A model generated the notes under the pieces. That model worked only from the letters and a program-made list of their open reading frames with translations, did not search any database and had not been told where the DNA came from. From positions 1,240,001 through 1,304,000 of the forward strand of contig NZ_JABWTA010000001.1 in assembly GCF_013371495.1 (NCBI RefSeq): a stretch of DNA of 64,000 nucleotides, in the 5' to 3' direction. The position numbers and the translations under genes were made by a program. Of this stretch, positions 43,625 through 52,400 are shown piece after piece. Source of the DNA: Altererythrobacter lutimaris (GTDB taxonomy: Bacteria > Pseudomonadota > Alphaproteobacteria > Sphingomonadales > Sphingomonadaceae). Every line of letters begins with the position of its first letter. The first letter of the stretch is position 1.

Positions 43625-44163
43625 GACAGAAGCCCGTGAAAATTCTTGCCCTCTTGCGGCATGCCAAGTCCGACTGGGACGATATGGCCAAGCGCGATTT
43701 CGATCGCGGCTTGAACGATCGCGGACGCAAAGGTGCGGGTCTGATTGGTGAGCATATCCGCGATCACGGGATCCATTGGGACGCGGTTCTGGCCAGCCCT
43801 GCCGAGCGGGTGAAGCGCACGATCGACTCAGCTCTGCCCGAAGCCGAAGTCACTTTCGATGCGCGGCTCTATCTCGCAAGCGCGGAGACGATTTTCGAGA
43901 CCGTCGCAACGCAAGCCGATGATGCAGAGCGAGTGCTGGTTGTCGGCCATAACCCTGGCCTTCAGGAAGTACTTTTCGAGCTTGTCGCACCAAGCGACGA
44001 GAACGAATTGTTCGACGAAGCCTCCCGCAAGTTTCCAACCGCTGCCTTTGCAGTGCTGGAATGCGACATCGACAGCTGGGACGAACTGAAAGAAGGCTGC
44101 GCGAAGATTGTTCACTTCGCCCGCCCGCGCGATCTGGATCCGGAACTAGGGCCTGAGTACTGA
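43621..44163 (+). CDS. Histidine phosphatase family protein (SixA-like)
   Basis: A 180-residue phosphatase of the branch-2 histidine phosphatase superfamily. The catalytic RHAKSD (LLRHAKSDWDD) is at the start, followed by RGLNDRGRKGAGLIG, ASPAERVKRT and the second His in VVGHNPGLQEV. SixA-like enzymes dephosphorylate phosphohistidine proteins. The GTG start overlaps the helicase stop by 4 bp, so the two genes are translated together. Confidence 0.88.
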   Translation: MRQKPVKILALLRHAKSDWDDMAKRDFDRGLNDRGRKGAGLIGEHIRDHGIHWDAVLASPAERVKRTIDSALPEAEVTFDARLYLASAETIFETVATQADDAERVLVVGHNPGLQEVLFELVAPSDENELFDEASRKFPTAAFAVLECDIDSWDELKEGCAKIVHFARPRDLDPELGPEY

Positions 44164-44173
44164 TCGGCTGAGG

Positions 44174-45223
44174 TTAGAACCAGGCTCTCAGACCTAAAAT
44201 GAATCTGAAGCCGTCGGGGTCTTCGCCAACGGCGCGCGCGATGTCGGCCGTCTCGCCCAGCTTCGCTTCATATTCGATGCCGACATAGGGCGCGAACTCC
44301 GGCACAAATTCATAACGAAGTCGAAAGCCGGGCTCGACCTTTGTGATGCCCGCTCCGATTTCGCGTTCGGGTATGTCCTGCACGCTGATCTCCACTTCGA
44401 TGCGCGGTTGCAGGATCAATTGCTGCGTCAGTTTCTGGTCGTACTCGGCCTCGATCCGTGCGGTTAGATCGCCTCGGTCGGAAAGGAAAAGAGCGCCATC
44501 GACATGAAACATATAGGGCGCAAGGCCTTGCACTCCGAGTACAGCATGGGTGCGCGTGTCAGGCTCAGGATCAAAACGAACCCCTGCTTGAAGATCGAAG
44601 AACGGACCGATCGCGCGGCTGTAGAGCGCCTGCACCTCAGCGTTCTCGAGCGAGCCGGAGAATTCGCCTTCGCCCTCGGTCTTGAAGACGATCCGATTGA
44701 TGTCACCGCCATACCAAGCTTGCGCGTCCCAGACATAACCTGTTTCGCCGCCATCGATAGGAATGCGCGCTTCCAGCCGCTCGATCATGACCTTGCCGGT
44801 CTTCATCGCACCGTTTTCACGGGCGAGCTGTGCGCGCGAAGGCGCCATGGCCTGTTCGCCCCAGATCGCGTCGGCCGCATGACGCGGACCTTCGAAGGCT
44901 CGAGCCGGCACGGCGTCCTCCGGTGCGGCACCTGGAGCGGACTTGTCCATTGGCATCGCATGAGCTGATTGATCCGTCTGTTGATGCTGCGAGTGGTTCA
45001 TTTGGGAATGATCGACCGGAGCAGCTTCATCCGCATCCGGCGCTTGATGCTGGGAATGATCCTTCTGTGAGTGCGCCATCTTCGAGTGGTCGTGCTCAGC
45101 CGCGCTGTCTTTGGGCGGACATTGCTCCGGCGGCAGATGCCCCATCGCGCAGTGATCCATCTCCTGCGCAGCGGCAGGAGCCGCTAGGAAAACCATGCAT
45201 GCCAAGAGAACCGCGCGGATCAC
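44174..45223 (-). CDS. copB: Copper resistance protein B (outer membrane)
   Basis: A 349-residue outer-membrane protein that lowers copper stress together with CopA. A signal peptide is followed by a His/Met-rich region of about 70 residues (EHDHSKMAHSQKDHSQHQ, PVDHSQMNHSQHQQTDQS) for copper binding, then the CopB core, starting near DAIWGEQAMAPSRAQLAREN and ending LGLRAWF. The start overlaps the copA stop by 4 bp (ATGA), so they are one operon. Confidence 0.93.
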   Translation of the reverse strand: MIRAVLLACMVFLAAPAAAQEMDHCAMGHLPPEQCPPKDSAAEHDHSKMAHSQKDHSQHQAPDADEAAPVDHSQMNHSQHQQTDQSAHAMPMDKSAPGAAPEDAVPARAFEGPRHAADAIWGEQAMAPSRAQLARENGAMKTGKVMIERLEARIPIDGGETGYVWDAQAWYGGDINRIVFKTEGEGEFSGSLENAEVQALYSRAIGPFFDLQAGVRFDPEPDTRTHAVLGVQGLAPYMFHVDGALFLSDRGDLTARIEAEYDQKLTQQLILQPRIEVEISVQDIPEREIGAGITKVEPGFRLRYEFVPEFAPYVGIEYEAKLGETADIARAVGEDPDGFRFILGLRAWF

Positions 45224-46920
45224 GCGGCGTCTTCCGGGACTGGACGCACGGTCACGACCTGCATCATACCAGCGTGCATGTGGTAGAGCAGATGGCAGTG
45301 GAATGCCCAGTCCCCCGGCTCATTCGCGGTTAGGTCAAACGTCGCAGTGCCGCCCGGCTGCACCACCATTGTGTGCTTCAAGGGTTGGTGCATATGGTCC
45401 ACCCCGTTGACCATCTCGAAGAAATGGCCGTGCAAGTGGATCGGGTGCGCCATCATCGTCTGGTTGACGAGCTTGACCCGCACCCGCTCGTCATAGCCAA
45501 AGCGGATCGGATCATCGGTCACAGCGGTGAACTTCTTGCCATCGAAGCTCCACATGTAGCGTTCCATATTGCCGGTAAGATGGATCTCCATCTCGCGCTC
45601 GACTTCGCGATGTGGATTCATATGCTTGGCCTTGAGATCGGTGTAGCGCAGCACGCGATGCGGCACGTTATCGAGGCCAAGACCCGGGAAGCTCATCCGA
45701 TCCATTGGGCTCGGCGCAACCATGTCGAGACCGGGGCCGACATTCACATCGTCAGGCAGTTTCGAGGTGTCGCGCATGCTGTGATCCATGTCGCCCATGT
45801 CATGGCCCATCGCGGCATGTGCTGAATGGTCCATCATGCCCATATCGGTCATGGTTAGTGTGGGCGTTTCACGCAGCGGCGGCTGTGTCGCAATATGACC
45901 CTTGCGGCTGGTCAAGCTCGCAACTCCCATACCGCTCCGATCCATTGCTTCCGCGACGATCGCATGACTGCCATCTGGCGGCGCGACGATCACGTCATAG
46001 GTTTCCGCCACCCCGATCTGGAATTCATCGACCTCGACCTCGTCCACATATTGCCCGTCAGCCTGGATCACAGTCATCGGCACGCCCGGAATGCGGACAT
46101 TGAAGAAGGTCATGGCCGATCCGTTAATGACCCGCAGGCGCACGCGTTCGCCTGGACGGAAGGCCAATTGCAAGTCATCGGCGGGACCGTGGCCATTGAT
46201 AAGGTAAGTGTAGGTCGAGCCCGTCACATCAGAGATATCGCGCGGGTTCATCCGCATCTGACCCCACATGCGACGATCAGCGCCGGACATAGCTCCATCG
46301 CTTGCAGTCTGCATGCTGCGATTGAAATGGTGCTCGCCAACTTTCAGCTTGCGCATGATTTCATGGGGATGGATCGGCGTGAACTCGCTGAGTAGCACGA
46401 CATAGTCGCGGTCATAGCGCGGCTCCGGCTCGGCGCTCTCGATGATGATCGGGCCGTAGTGCCCCGCCTGTTCCTGCAAGCCCGAATGCGAGTGCCACCA
46501 ATAGGTCCCGTTCTGTCGGACCGGGAAATCATAAGTGAAGGTTTCACCTGGTTTGATGCCGGGGAAGCTGACGCCCGGTACGCCGTCAAACTGAAATGGA
46601 AGCAACATGCCGTGCCAATGGATCGAGCTGTCCTCGCGCAGCTTATTGGTGACGTGCAGGCGGACATTCTGTCCCTCGCGGAGGCGGAGAAGCGGTCCGG
46701 GCACGGTTCCGTTGACCGCGAAAGCATGACCCGCCCGACCACCGGACATGAAGTGATGGTCGGCAATCGTCAGATTGATGTCTTCGCCCGACAGCTCGCC
46801 AAATCCGTTCTTCGCGTGCGGAAGGGAGGTTCCCTTGGCCCATGCGGGCATGGGCCAAGAAACTGCAGCGGCCAGTCCAGCAGTACTGGTGATAAGATTG
46901 CGGCGGGAAATTAATGGCAT
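45220..46920 (-). CDS. copA: Copper resistance multicopper oxidase (CopA/PcoA type)
   Basis: A 566-residue periplasmic multicopper oxidase. A Tat signal (SRRNLITSTAG) leads in, then copper-ligand motifs SIHWHGML, TYWWHSHSGLQEQAG, HPIHLHGHFFEMV and FHCHLLYHMHAGMM. A Met/His-rich insert (MGMMDHSAHAAMGHDMGDMDHSM is its core, within residues 357-380) is a copper-sensing or binding segment. It oxidises Cu(I) and sequesters copper. It is divergent from the csoR-type gene with an operator between. Confidence 0.96.
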   Translation of the reverse strand: MPLISRRNLITSTAGLAAAVSWPMPAWAKGTSLPHAKNGFGELSGEDINLTIADHHFMSGGRAGHAFAVNGTVPGPLLRLREGQNVRLHVTNKLREDSSIHWHGMLLPFQFDGVPGVSFPGIKPGETFTYDFPVRQNGTYWWHSHSGLQEQAGHYGPIIIESAEPEPRYDRDYVVLLSEFTPIHPHEIMRKLKVGEHHFNRSMQTASDGAMSGADRRMWGQMRMNPRDISDVTGSTYTYLINGHGPADDLQLAFRPGERVRLRVINGSAMTFFNVRIPGVPMTVIQADGQYVDEVEVDEFQIGVAETYDVIVAPPDGSHAIVAEAMDRSGMGVASLTSRKGHIATQPPLRETPTLTMTDMGMMDHSAHAAMGHDMGDMDHSMRDTSKLPDDVNVGPGLDMVAPSPMDRMSFPGLGLDNVPHRVLRYTDLKAKHMNPHREVEREMEIHLTGNMERYMWSFDGKKFTAVTDDPIRFGYDERVRVKLVNQTMMAHPIHLHGHFFEMVNGVDHMHQPLKHTMVVQPGGTATFDLTANEPGDWAFHCHLLYHMHAGMMQVVTVRPVPEDAA

Positions 46921-46960
46921 TGTCGTGATATCTCTTGGCTCAGCGGAGCTGAGAGTATAT

Positions 46961-46977
46961 ATACCCCCGCAGGGTAT
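46961..46977. promoter_or_regulatory. CsoR-type operator
   Basis: ATACCC-N5-GGGTAT, a perfect 6-bp inverted repeat (ATACCCCCGCAGGGTAT), lies 41 bp from the copA start and 21 bp from the repressor gene start. Such G/C-tract palindromes flanked by TA are typical of CsoR-family sites and could control both directions. Confidence 0.75.
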
Positions 46978-46997
46978 TTCAACCGAGTGAGATTGCG

Positions 46998-47270
46998 ATG
47001 TCGGAACAGTCAGCCGCCAAGATCAACCGGCTCAATCGTATAGCTGGCCAAGTGCGCGGCGTTGCTCAGATGGTCGAGGACGATCGCTATTGCATCGAAA
47101 TTTTGAACCAGCTCGCCGCGATCAAGTCAGCACTCGTCAAAGTCGAAAGCCAAGTGCTGAAAGATCATGCGGCCTGTTGCGTGGCAGAAGCCATCGCAAG
47201 CGGCGACGAAACAGAGCAGCGCGAGAAATTTGAAGAACTCGTGGACCTGTTAGAGCGGACGCGAAAATAG
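46998..47270 (+). CDS. csoR: CsoR-family metal-sensing repressor
   Basis: A 90-residue all-helical repressor. The metal ligand pattern is Cys32, His57 and Cys61 (spacings of 25 and 4, as in Cu(I)-binding CsoR), within YCIEILNQLAAIKSAL and DHAACCVAEAI. The extra Cys60 next to Cys61 is notable. It probably represses copAB until Cu(I) binds. The formaldehyde (FrmR) and nickel (RcnR) branches have different ligand sets, and the copA neighbour supports copper. Confidence 0.88.
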   Translation: MSEQSAAKINRLNRIAGQVRGVAQMVEDDRYCIEILNQLAAIKSALVKVESQVLKDHAACCVAEAIASGDETEQREKFEELVDLLERTRK

Positions 47271-47314
47271 CGGCTCGACTTGCTTTGTATTGCGAATCAG
47301 GCCGTTAATCGAAT

Positions 47315-47755
47315 TCAACCCAGCACCTGCCTCGGCCCCGAACCTTGCTCGGCCAAATGGTCTTCCTTGTTGTAGAGTTGGCATTTCTTGAGGCTCAGGC
47401 AGCCGCACCCGATGCATCCATCGAGCGTCTCGCGAACGCGGGACAGTTCTGCGATCTTCGCATCAAGCAGGGAGCGGATCGAGCGACTGATCTTTTGCCA
47501 ATCGCGCGCATTGGGGGTGCGGCCTTGCGGGAGCTTTTTGAGCTCTTCCTCTATATCCGCAAGCGCTAGGCCGAGGCGCTGCGCGATGAGAATAAAGCTC
47601 AACCGCCTGATATCGCTGCGCAGAAAGCGCCGTTGATTGCCCGCGCTGCGCCACGCCTCCACAAGCCCCTTCTCCTCGTAGAACCGGATCGCAGAGACGG
47701 ATAGGCCGGTGCGCCGCGCCAGCTCTCCGATGGACAGAAGATCACTCGCTTTCAT
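47315..47755 (-). CDS. soxR: Redox-sensitive MerR-family regulator SoxR
   Basis: A 146-residue MerR protein. The winged helix reads LLSIGELARRTGLSVSAIRF with YEEKGLV, a dimerisation coil follows, and the C-terminal iron-sulfur ligands are Cys114, 117, 119 and 125 (CIGCGCLSLKKC), the exact SoxR spacing for a 2Fe-2S cluster. It senses redox-cycling compounds and superoxide stress. The promoter region shared with the divergent gene contains a sox box. In non-enteric bacteria SoxR controls a small set of genes directly, without SoxS. Confidence 0.95.
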   Translation of the reverse strand: MKASDLLSIGELARRTGLSVSAIRFYEEKGLVEAWRSAGNQRRFLRSDIRRLSFILIAQRLGLALADIEEELKKLPQGRTPNARDWQKISRSIRSLLDAKIAELSRVRETLDGCIGCGCLSLKKCQLYNKEDHLAEQGSGPRQVLG

Positions 47756-47783
47756 GAAAACAGAGTATCGAACTTATTCCTTG

Positions 47784-47803
47784 ACCTCAAGTAAGCTTGA
47801 GGT
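47784..47803. promoter_or_regulatory. SoxR operator (sox box)
   Basis: ACCTCAAGTAAGCTTGAGGT is an almost perfect palindrome and differs from the classical enteric sox box CCTCAAGTTAACTTGAGG at only two central bases. It overlaps TTGACC, a good -35 element for the rightward promoter, as is typical for SoxR-activated promoters. It is 29 bp from the soxR start and 86 bp before the VOC gene. Confidence 0.9.
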
Positions 47804-47888
47804 TGCAGAAGGCTTGTACACGCAATTTTGTGATTCGCATCCCGCCCTCGTGCCGGCTGCGTTTCATCAACTAAAGTGGAGTGCAAAC

Positions 47889-48272
47889 ATGCCCAAAGGC
47901 ACCATCGAACACGCCAATATCTCTGTTACTAATCCTGCCCGCAGCGCCAAGCTGTTCGAGCATTTGCTCGGCTGGCACATTCGCTGGGAGGGCGAGAGCA
48001 TGAACAATGGCCGCACCATTCATGTCGGTGACGAGACGACCTATATGGCTCTCTACACGAGTAATGCGGTCACAGGCGACTATTCCAAAGGGCAACCGCT
48101 CAACCATGTTGGCATGGTGGTCGATGACCTTTCAGGGGCAGAGCGCGTGGTTGAAGCGCACGGACTCAAACCCTTCGGCCACGACGACTACGATCCGGGC
48201 AAGCGGTTCTATTTCTTCGACTGGGACGGGATCGAGTTCGAAGTCGCATCCTATGCAGGCGATGCGTCATGA
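47889..48272 (+). CDS. VOC-superfamily protein under SoxR control
   Basis: A 127-residue glyoxalase-fold protein. The opening GTIEHANISVTNPARSAKLFEHLLGW and the closing LNHVGMVVDDLSGAERVV and FDWDGIEFEVASY show two pseudo-repeats with possible metal ligands His and Glu. It is the only gene reading away from the sox box, so it is the likely SoxR target, perhaps detoxifying a quinone or redox-active compound. The ATG at 47889 is chosen because it begins the fold; the frame is open further upstream. Confidence 0.8.
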   Translation: MPKGTIEHANISVTNPARSAKLFEHLLGWHIRWEGESMNNGRTIHVGDETTYMALYTSNAVTGDYSKGQPLNHVGMVVDDLSGAERVVEAHGLKPFGHDDYDPGKRFYFFDWDGIEFEVASYAGDAS

Positions 48273-48305
48273 ACGAACCTATCCTGAAAGAGCCGATGTT
48301 TGAGT

Positions 48306-48932
48306 CTAGAGAAGAGACTGCTGGTGCGCAGCCCCTTTCGTCCAGGGCTGATCGGTCCGATCAATCGCGATTGGGCCCTGCCATGGCTGGCATAGCTCGC
48401 GCGTTTCTTGCGGTGTTCCCGTGGTCCAAAGAGCGTAATGCTCCGGCGCCAGAATGACAGGCATGCGGGTGTGAACCTCTGCCGCCACACCCGCAGCATC
48501 AGTCATCACCATCGAATAACACGCGCCCCACTCGTCACTCTCTCGCCACACGCCTGCACAGGCAAACAACTCGCTGTCGGGCAGGCTCATCCAGCTGCGC
48601 GTCTTGCTGCCTTTTGCCCCTTCGGCTTCCGCCCATGCGGTGACCGGAATCAGGCAGCGCCGCTCTGCAAAGCTATGCTTCCAGAAGAAGCTGTCGAGCT
48701 TATCCGTGCGCGCATTATTGACTGGCTTGGGCTTTAATGGCTGGCCCTGCTTGCCTTTCAAAACCAGCGGGAAGCCCCACGTCATCTGGCGCAGACTTCC
48801 TTCCGCAACCACTGCGCCGGGAAAACCGGGATAGACTTCCTCGCCGAAATTCGCGCCGCCTACTGCCTCGATCGCTTCAAACCAGGCCGCGACTTCGTCC
48901 TTGCCTTTGGTCATGCGATATAGATTGCACAT
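48306..48932 (-). CDS. SRAP-domain abasic-site protein (YedK/HMCES family)
   Basis: A 208-residue protein that forms a thiazolidine crosslink to abasic sites in single-stranded DNA, protecting them. The catalytic Cys is residue 2 (MCNLYRMTKG) exposed after Met removal. Other key parts are VNNARTDKL (Asn), AWAEAEG (Glu region) and EVHTRMPVIL (His154). It is next to ubiA and reads the same way. Confidence 0.92.
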   Translation of the reverse strand: MCNLYRMTKGKDEVAAWFEAIEAVGGANFGEEVYPGFPGAVVAEGSLRQMTWGFPLVLKGKQGQPLKPKPVNNARTDKLDSFFWKHSFAERRCLIPVTAWAEAEGAKGSKTRSWMSLPDSELFACAGVWRESDEWGACYSMVMTDAAGVAAEVHTRMPVILAPEHYALWTTGTPQETRELCQPWQGPIAIDRTDQPWTKGAAHQQSLL

Positions 48933-48944
48933 GGGCTCTACCCC

Positions 48945-49847
48945 TCAAGCGTTTCCAACGACAAAGCATGCCGCTGCCATCAGAGCGCCTGCCCAGCGGT
49001 TTGAGCGAAACCTCGCTAGCGGATTGTCCGCGTCATCCGGATCAAGTGTCGCGACTTGCCAGAACAGATGCAGCGCGACAGGGACGAGCGCGAGTAGAGC
49101 GATCCAGTCCGGGCGATAAAACCAGACACCGAGCCCCCACAGCCCGACCGCTCCCAGATAGAACAACCCCACGCCGCCTTGCACATGGCTGCCCATCCGC
49201 AGCGCGCTGGATCGAATGCCGACCAACGCATCATCCTCACGGTCCTGCAAAGCGTAAATCGTGTCGTAACCGATGATCCAGAGCACTGTGCCGGCATAGA
49301 CGGCGGCAAGCACATCGAGATTATCGCTGCGCATCGCGAACCATCCAACCGGCAGCCCCCAACTGAACACCATGCCGAGCCAGGCTTGCGGCCACCAGGT
49401 TATCCGTTTCATAAAAGGGTACGCGGCGACGAGAGCCAGACTAGCGAGCGCTACCACCTGCGCTTCAATGCGCAACTGGAGCAAGACAATGAGGCCAATA
49501 AGGCTAAGCGCAATGAGCCAGCACCAAGCGAGTTTCTTGCTGACCCGCCCGCTTGCAACGGGCCGCACCGCTGTTCGCGCCACTTTCGCGTCAAGCTTTG
49601 CATCAACAATGTCATTGTAGACGCAGCCGGCGCCGCGCATCGCAATGCTGCCCAGCAAAAACAAGCCGAGCAGCGCGAATTGCGAGCCGCTGCCGGACAG
49701 CCACACGCCCCAAACACACGGCCAGAACAGCAGCCACCAGCCTATCGGACGGTCAAATCGCCCAAGCTGAGCCAAATCGCGCGGCAGCTGCGGCAAGCGC
49801 GCGACGATGCCGCGATGTTCGGTATCTGGCACGATTTGTTCGTTCAT
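48945..49847 (-). CDS. ubiA: 4-hydroxybenzoate polyprenyltransferase
   Basis: Attaches the polyprenyl tail in ubiquinone synthesis. The 300-residue membrane protein has the two Asp-rich motifs, here NDIVDAKLDAKVART and YDTIYALQDREDDALVG, and several membrane segments, beginning with PIGWWLLFWPCVWGVWL. Its start region is divergent from rsmE. Confidence 0.95.
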   Translation of the reverse strand: MNEQIVPDTEHRGIVARLPQLPRDLAQLGRFDRPIGWWLLFWPCVWGVWLSGSGSQFALLGLFLLGSIAMRGAGCVYNDIVDAKLDAKVARTAVRPVASGRVSKKLAWCWLIALSLIGLIVLLQLRIEAQVVALASLALVAAYPFMKRITWWPQAWLGMVFSWGLPVGWFAMRSDNLDVLAAVYAGTVLWIIGYDTIYALQDREDDALVGIRSSALRMGSHVQGGVGLFYLGAVGLWGLGVWFYRPDWIALLALVPVALHLFWQVATLDPDDADNPLARFRSNRWAGALMAAACFVVGNA

Positions 49848-49885
49848 GCTTGCTCACTAGCGTTAGCCGCGCTTAGTGGGAACCC

Positions 49886-50653
49886 ATGCCTGCCACTCCC
49901 GCCTGGCCGCCCAAAAGCGCACCGCGACTGTTCGTCCCAGAGACGCTGTCTGAGGGCGCCGAAATAATGCTTGGGGGCAGTCAAGCGCATTATCTCAGCC
50001 GTGTCATGCGCGTTGGTGCAGGCGACACTGTAATTCTGTGCGACAACCAGACAGGCGAGTGGGCATCAGAGGTTCACGAGGTCGCTAAACGCAGCGTATC
50101 TGTGGCTGTCACAGAACTACTACGTACCCGCGAAGATGTGCCCGACTTCTGGCTTTGCCCTGCTTTGCTCAAGAAGGATCGCTTCGATCTGGTGCTCGAG
50201 AAAGCGACTGAGCTTGGTGCCGCGGCGTTCAAGCCTGTCATTACCCGTCGGTGCGTTGCAGATAAACTCAATGCCGAACGGGCGCGCACCATCATGACAG
50301 AAGCAGCGGAGCAATGCGCGCGAACCGCACTGCCCTTTCTCAGCGAGCCGCAAAAGCTGGACGCCCTATTGCGTCACTGGCCCGAAGATCGCGTGCTGTA
50401 CTTTGCTGACGAAGATGGCGGTGCCCCTGCTGCTGGCGCCTTCGCCGCGCATGATGGCCCTGCCGCTTTGCTGATTGGACCTGAAGGCGGTTTCGATGAC
50501 ACCGAGCGGGAGATGCTGTGCGCTCATCCGAAGGTGTCTCCAATCAGCCTAGGTCCGCGAATACTGAGAGGCGAAACCGCTGCCATTGCGGCCACAGCGC
50601 TTTGGATGGGGACTCAAGGAGACTGGTCAGATGACAATAGGTCCTCGCGATAA
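49886..50653 (+). CDS. rsmE: 16S rRNA (uracil1498-N3)-methyltransferase RsmE
   Basis: A 255-residue SPOUT methyltransferase. The N-terminal PUA-like part has RLFVPETLSEGAEIML, and the knotted C-terminal domain has LLIGPEGGFDDTEREML and SLGPRILRGETAAIAAT, the family's S-adenosylmethionine site. It reads toward gshA, 42 bp upstream of it. Confidence 0.95.
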   Translation: MPATPAWPPKSAPRLFVPETLSEGAEIMLGGSQAHYLSRVMRVGAGDTVILCDNQTGEWASEVHEVAKRSVSVAVTELLRTREDVPDFWLCPALLKKDRFDLVLEKATELGAAAFKPVITRRCVADKLNAERARTIMTEAAEQCARTALPFLSEPQKLDALLRHWPEDRVLYFADEDGGAPAAGAFAAHDGPAALLIGPEGGFDDTEREMLCAHPKVSPISLGPRILRGETAAIAATALWMGTQGDWSDDNRSSR

Positions 50654-50695
50654 AATTACTGGCAAGTCGCATTTGGGTTGCCTAAGGCAACTGAC

Positions 50696-52066
50696 ATGAG
50701 CACGCGCGAAGCATCCGGGGCCGAAGATCCCATCATTCAGAACTTCGCGCAGCTTGTTGCGCCCATGGCTGCAGGCGAAAAGCCTATCGAGCAATGGCGC
50801 ATCGGGACCGAGCACGAGAAGCTCGTCTACAAGCGGGACGATTTCCACGCGCCTTCCTACGACGAAGCAGGAGGTATCCGCGATATCCTCCTGAGTTTGC
50901 GGGAATTTGGGTGGGAGCCGATCGAAGAGAACGGCAAGGTTATCGCCATGAAAGGCGATGATGGCACGGTCAGCCTTGAGCCGGCGGGGCAGCTCGAATT
51001 GTCCGGCGCGCCGCTTGAAAACCTGCACCAGACATGCGCTGAAACCGGACGCCATCTGAAACAGGTCAAACAAATCGGCGACAAGCTTGGTGTGAGCTTT
51101 ATCGGACTCGGCATGTGGCCGGACAAGATCCGCGAAGAGCTGCCTGTCATGCCCAAGGGTCGCTATGCGATCATGATGGATCACATGCCCAAGGTCGGCG
51201 ATCTGGGCCTCGATATGATGCTGCGGACCTGCACGATCCAGGTCAATCTGGACTATTCTTCAGAAGCGGACATGGTGCAGAAATTCCGCACGAGTCTTGC
51301 TCTGCAACCGCTCGCGACCGCTCTGTTTGCGAATTCGCCGTTCACTGAAGGCAAGCCAAACGGATTTCTTTCCTATCGCAGTCATATATGGTCAGACACC
51401 GATCCGCATCGCACCGGGATGCTGCCCTTCGTCTTCGAAGACGGGTTCGGTTATGAGCGTTGGGCGGAGTACATGCTCGATGTGCCCATGTACTTTGTCT
51501 ATCGCGACGGCACATACATCAACGCAGCCGGCTTGAGTTTCCGCGATTTCCTCGAAGGCAAACTGGAAGTGCTCCCGGGAGAAAAGCCATCTGCCGCCGA
51601 TTGGTGGGACCATCTCTCTACAGCTTTCCCGGAAGTACGCCTCAAGAGCTTCCTTGAAATGCGCGGTGCGGATGGCGGTCCGTGGAGCCGGATTTGTGCG
51701 TTGCCCGCCTTCTGGGTCGGTCTGCTGTACGATCAGAGCGCGCTGGATGCAGCTTGGGACCTCGTCAAGAGCTGGTCGATGGAAGAGCGCGAAGCCTTGC
51801 GCAATGCCGTGCCTGCTCAAGCGCTCGACGCGTCCATCCCGGGCGGCGGCCGCTTGCGGGATCTTGCGAAAGAAGTGCTCGATATTGCCCGCAGCGGCCT
51901 CACATCGCGCGCGCGCCTGAACGAGGCCGGTGACAATGAAACGGGTTTCCTCGAAACGCTGGACGAGATTGTCGAAAGCGGGAAAGTTCCAGCCCAGCGT
52001 TTGCTAGACCGCTATCACGGCGAATGGGATGGAGATGTCAGCAGGGTCTACAAGTACAGTTTCTGA
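50696..52066 (+). CDS. gshA: Glutamate-cysteine ligase, plant/alphaproteobacterial type
   Basis: Makes gamma-glutamylcysteine, the first step of glutathione synthesis. The 456-residue protein belongs to the GCS2 type of plants and alphaproteobacteria, with WRIGTEHEKLVYKRDDFH, the substrate-binding YAIMMDHMPKVGDLGLDMMLRTCTIQVNLDY region and FLEMRGADGGPW. The ATG at 50696 is preferred over the in-frame TTG at 50678 because an AAGG site is spaced properly before it. Confidence 0.94.
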   Translation: MSTREASGAEDPIIQNFAQLVAPMAAGEKPIEQWRIGTEHEKLVYKRDDFHAPSYDEAGGIRDILLSLREFGWEPIEENGKVIAMKGDDGTVSLEPAGQLELSGAPLENLHQTCAETGRHLKQVKQIGDKLGVSFIGLGMWPDKIREELPVMPKGRYAIMMDHMPKVGDLGLDMMLRTCTIQVNLDYSSEADMVQKFRTSLALQPLATALFANSPFTEGKPNGFLSYRSHIWSDTDPHRTGMLPFVFEDGFGYERWAEYMLDVPMYFVYRDGTYINAAGLSFRDFLEGKLEVLPGEKPSAADWWDHLSTAFPEVRLKSFLEMRGADGGPWSRICALPAFWVGLLYDQSALDAAWDLVKSWSMEEREALRNAVPAQALDASIPGGGRLRDLAKEVLDIARSGLTSRARLNEAGDNETGFLETLDEIVESGKVPAQRLLDRYHGEWDGDVSRVYKYSF

Positions 52067-52081
52067 GTTCGGAGGTTTGAA

Positions 52082-52384
52082 ATGCTTTTAGTGCTTGCAG
52101 AAGCAAAGCTCGGCGAAGGAACACTCGAAACTGCACGCGCAGCATTCGAACCAATGATCACCGCATCTAGAGCCGAAGATGGCTGCATATCCTACGCCTA
52201 TGCACAGGACGTGCTCGATCCTTCAGTCCTTCACATCACTGAGAAATGGCAGGACGAGGAAGCGCTCGCGACACATTTCGCAACTCCGCACATGGCCGAA
52301 TTTCAAGAAGCACTAGGCCAGCTCGACGTCACGATCACTGAACTCGCAAAATATCAGACGGATGGCGGTCAGCCATTGCGCTGA
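52082..52384 (+). CDS. Antibiotic biosynthesis monooxygenase-domain protein (YgiN-like)
   Basis: A 100-residue ferredoxin-like dimeric ABM protein. The pattern LLVLAEAKLGEGTLETARAAF, then EDGCISYAYAQDVLDPSVLHITEKWQDEEALATHF, and a helix AEFQEALGQLD are typical. Relatives act on quinols or heme-like substrates. It lies 16 bp after gshA and is probably co-transcribed. Confidence 0.88.
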   Translation: MLLVLAEAKLGEGTLETARAAFEPMITASRAEDGCISYAYAQDVLDPSVLHITEKWQDEEALATHFATPHMAEFQEALGQLDVTITELAKYQTDGGQPLR

Positions 52385-52400
52385 CCAACCATCGTGACTT

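Noticed and set aside
48269..48457. Small 62-codon frame starting at the stop of the VOC gene (ATGA overlap)
   Set aside because: It overlaps the well-supported SRAP gene on the other strand for about 150 bp and has no family resemblance beyond its first few residues.
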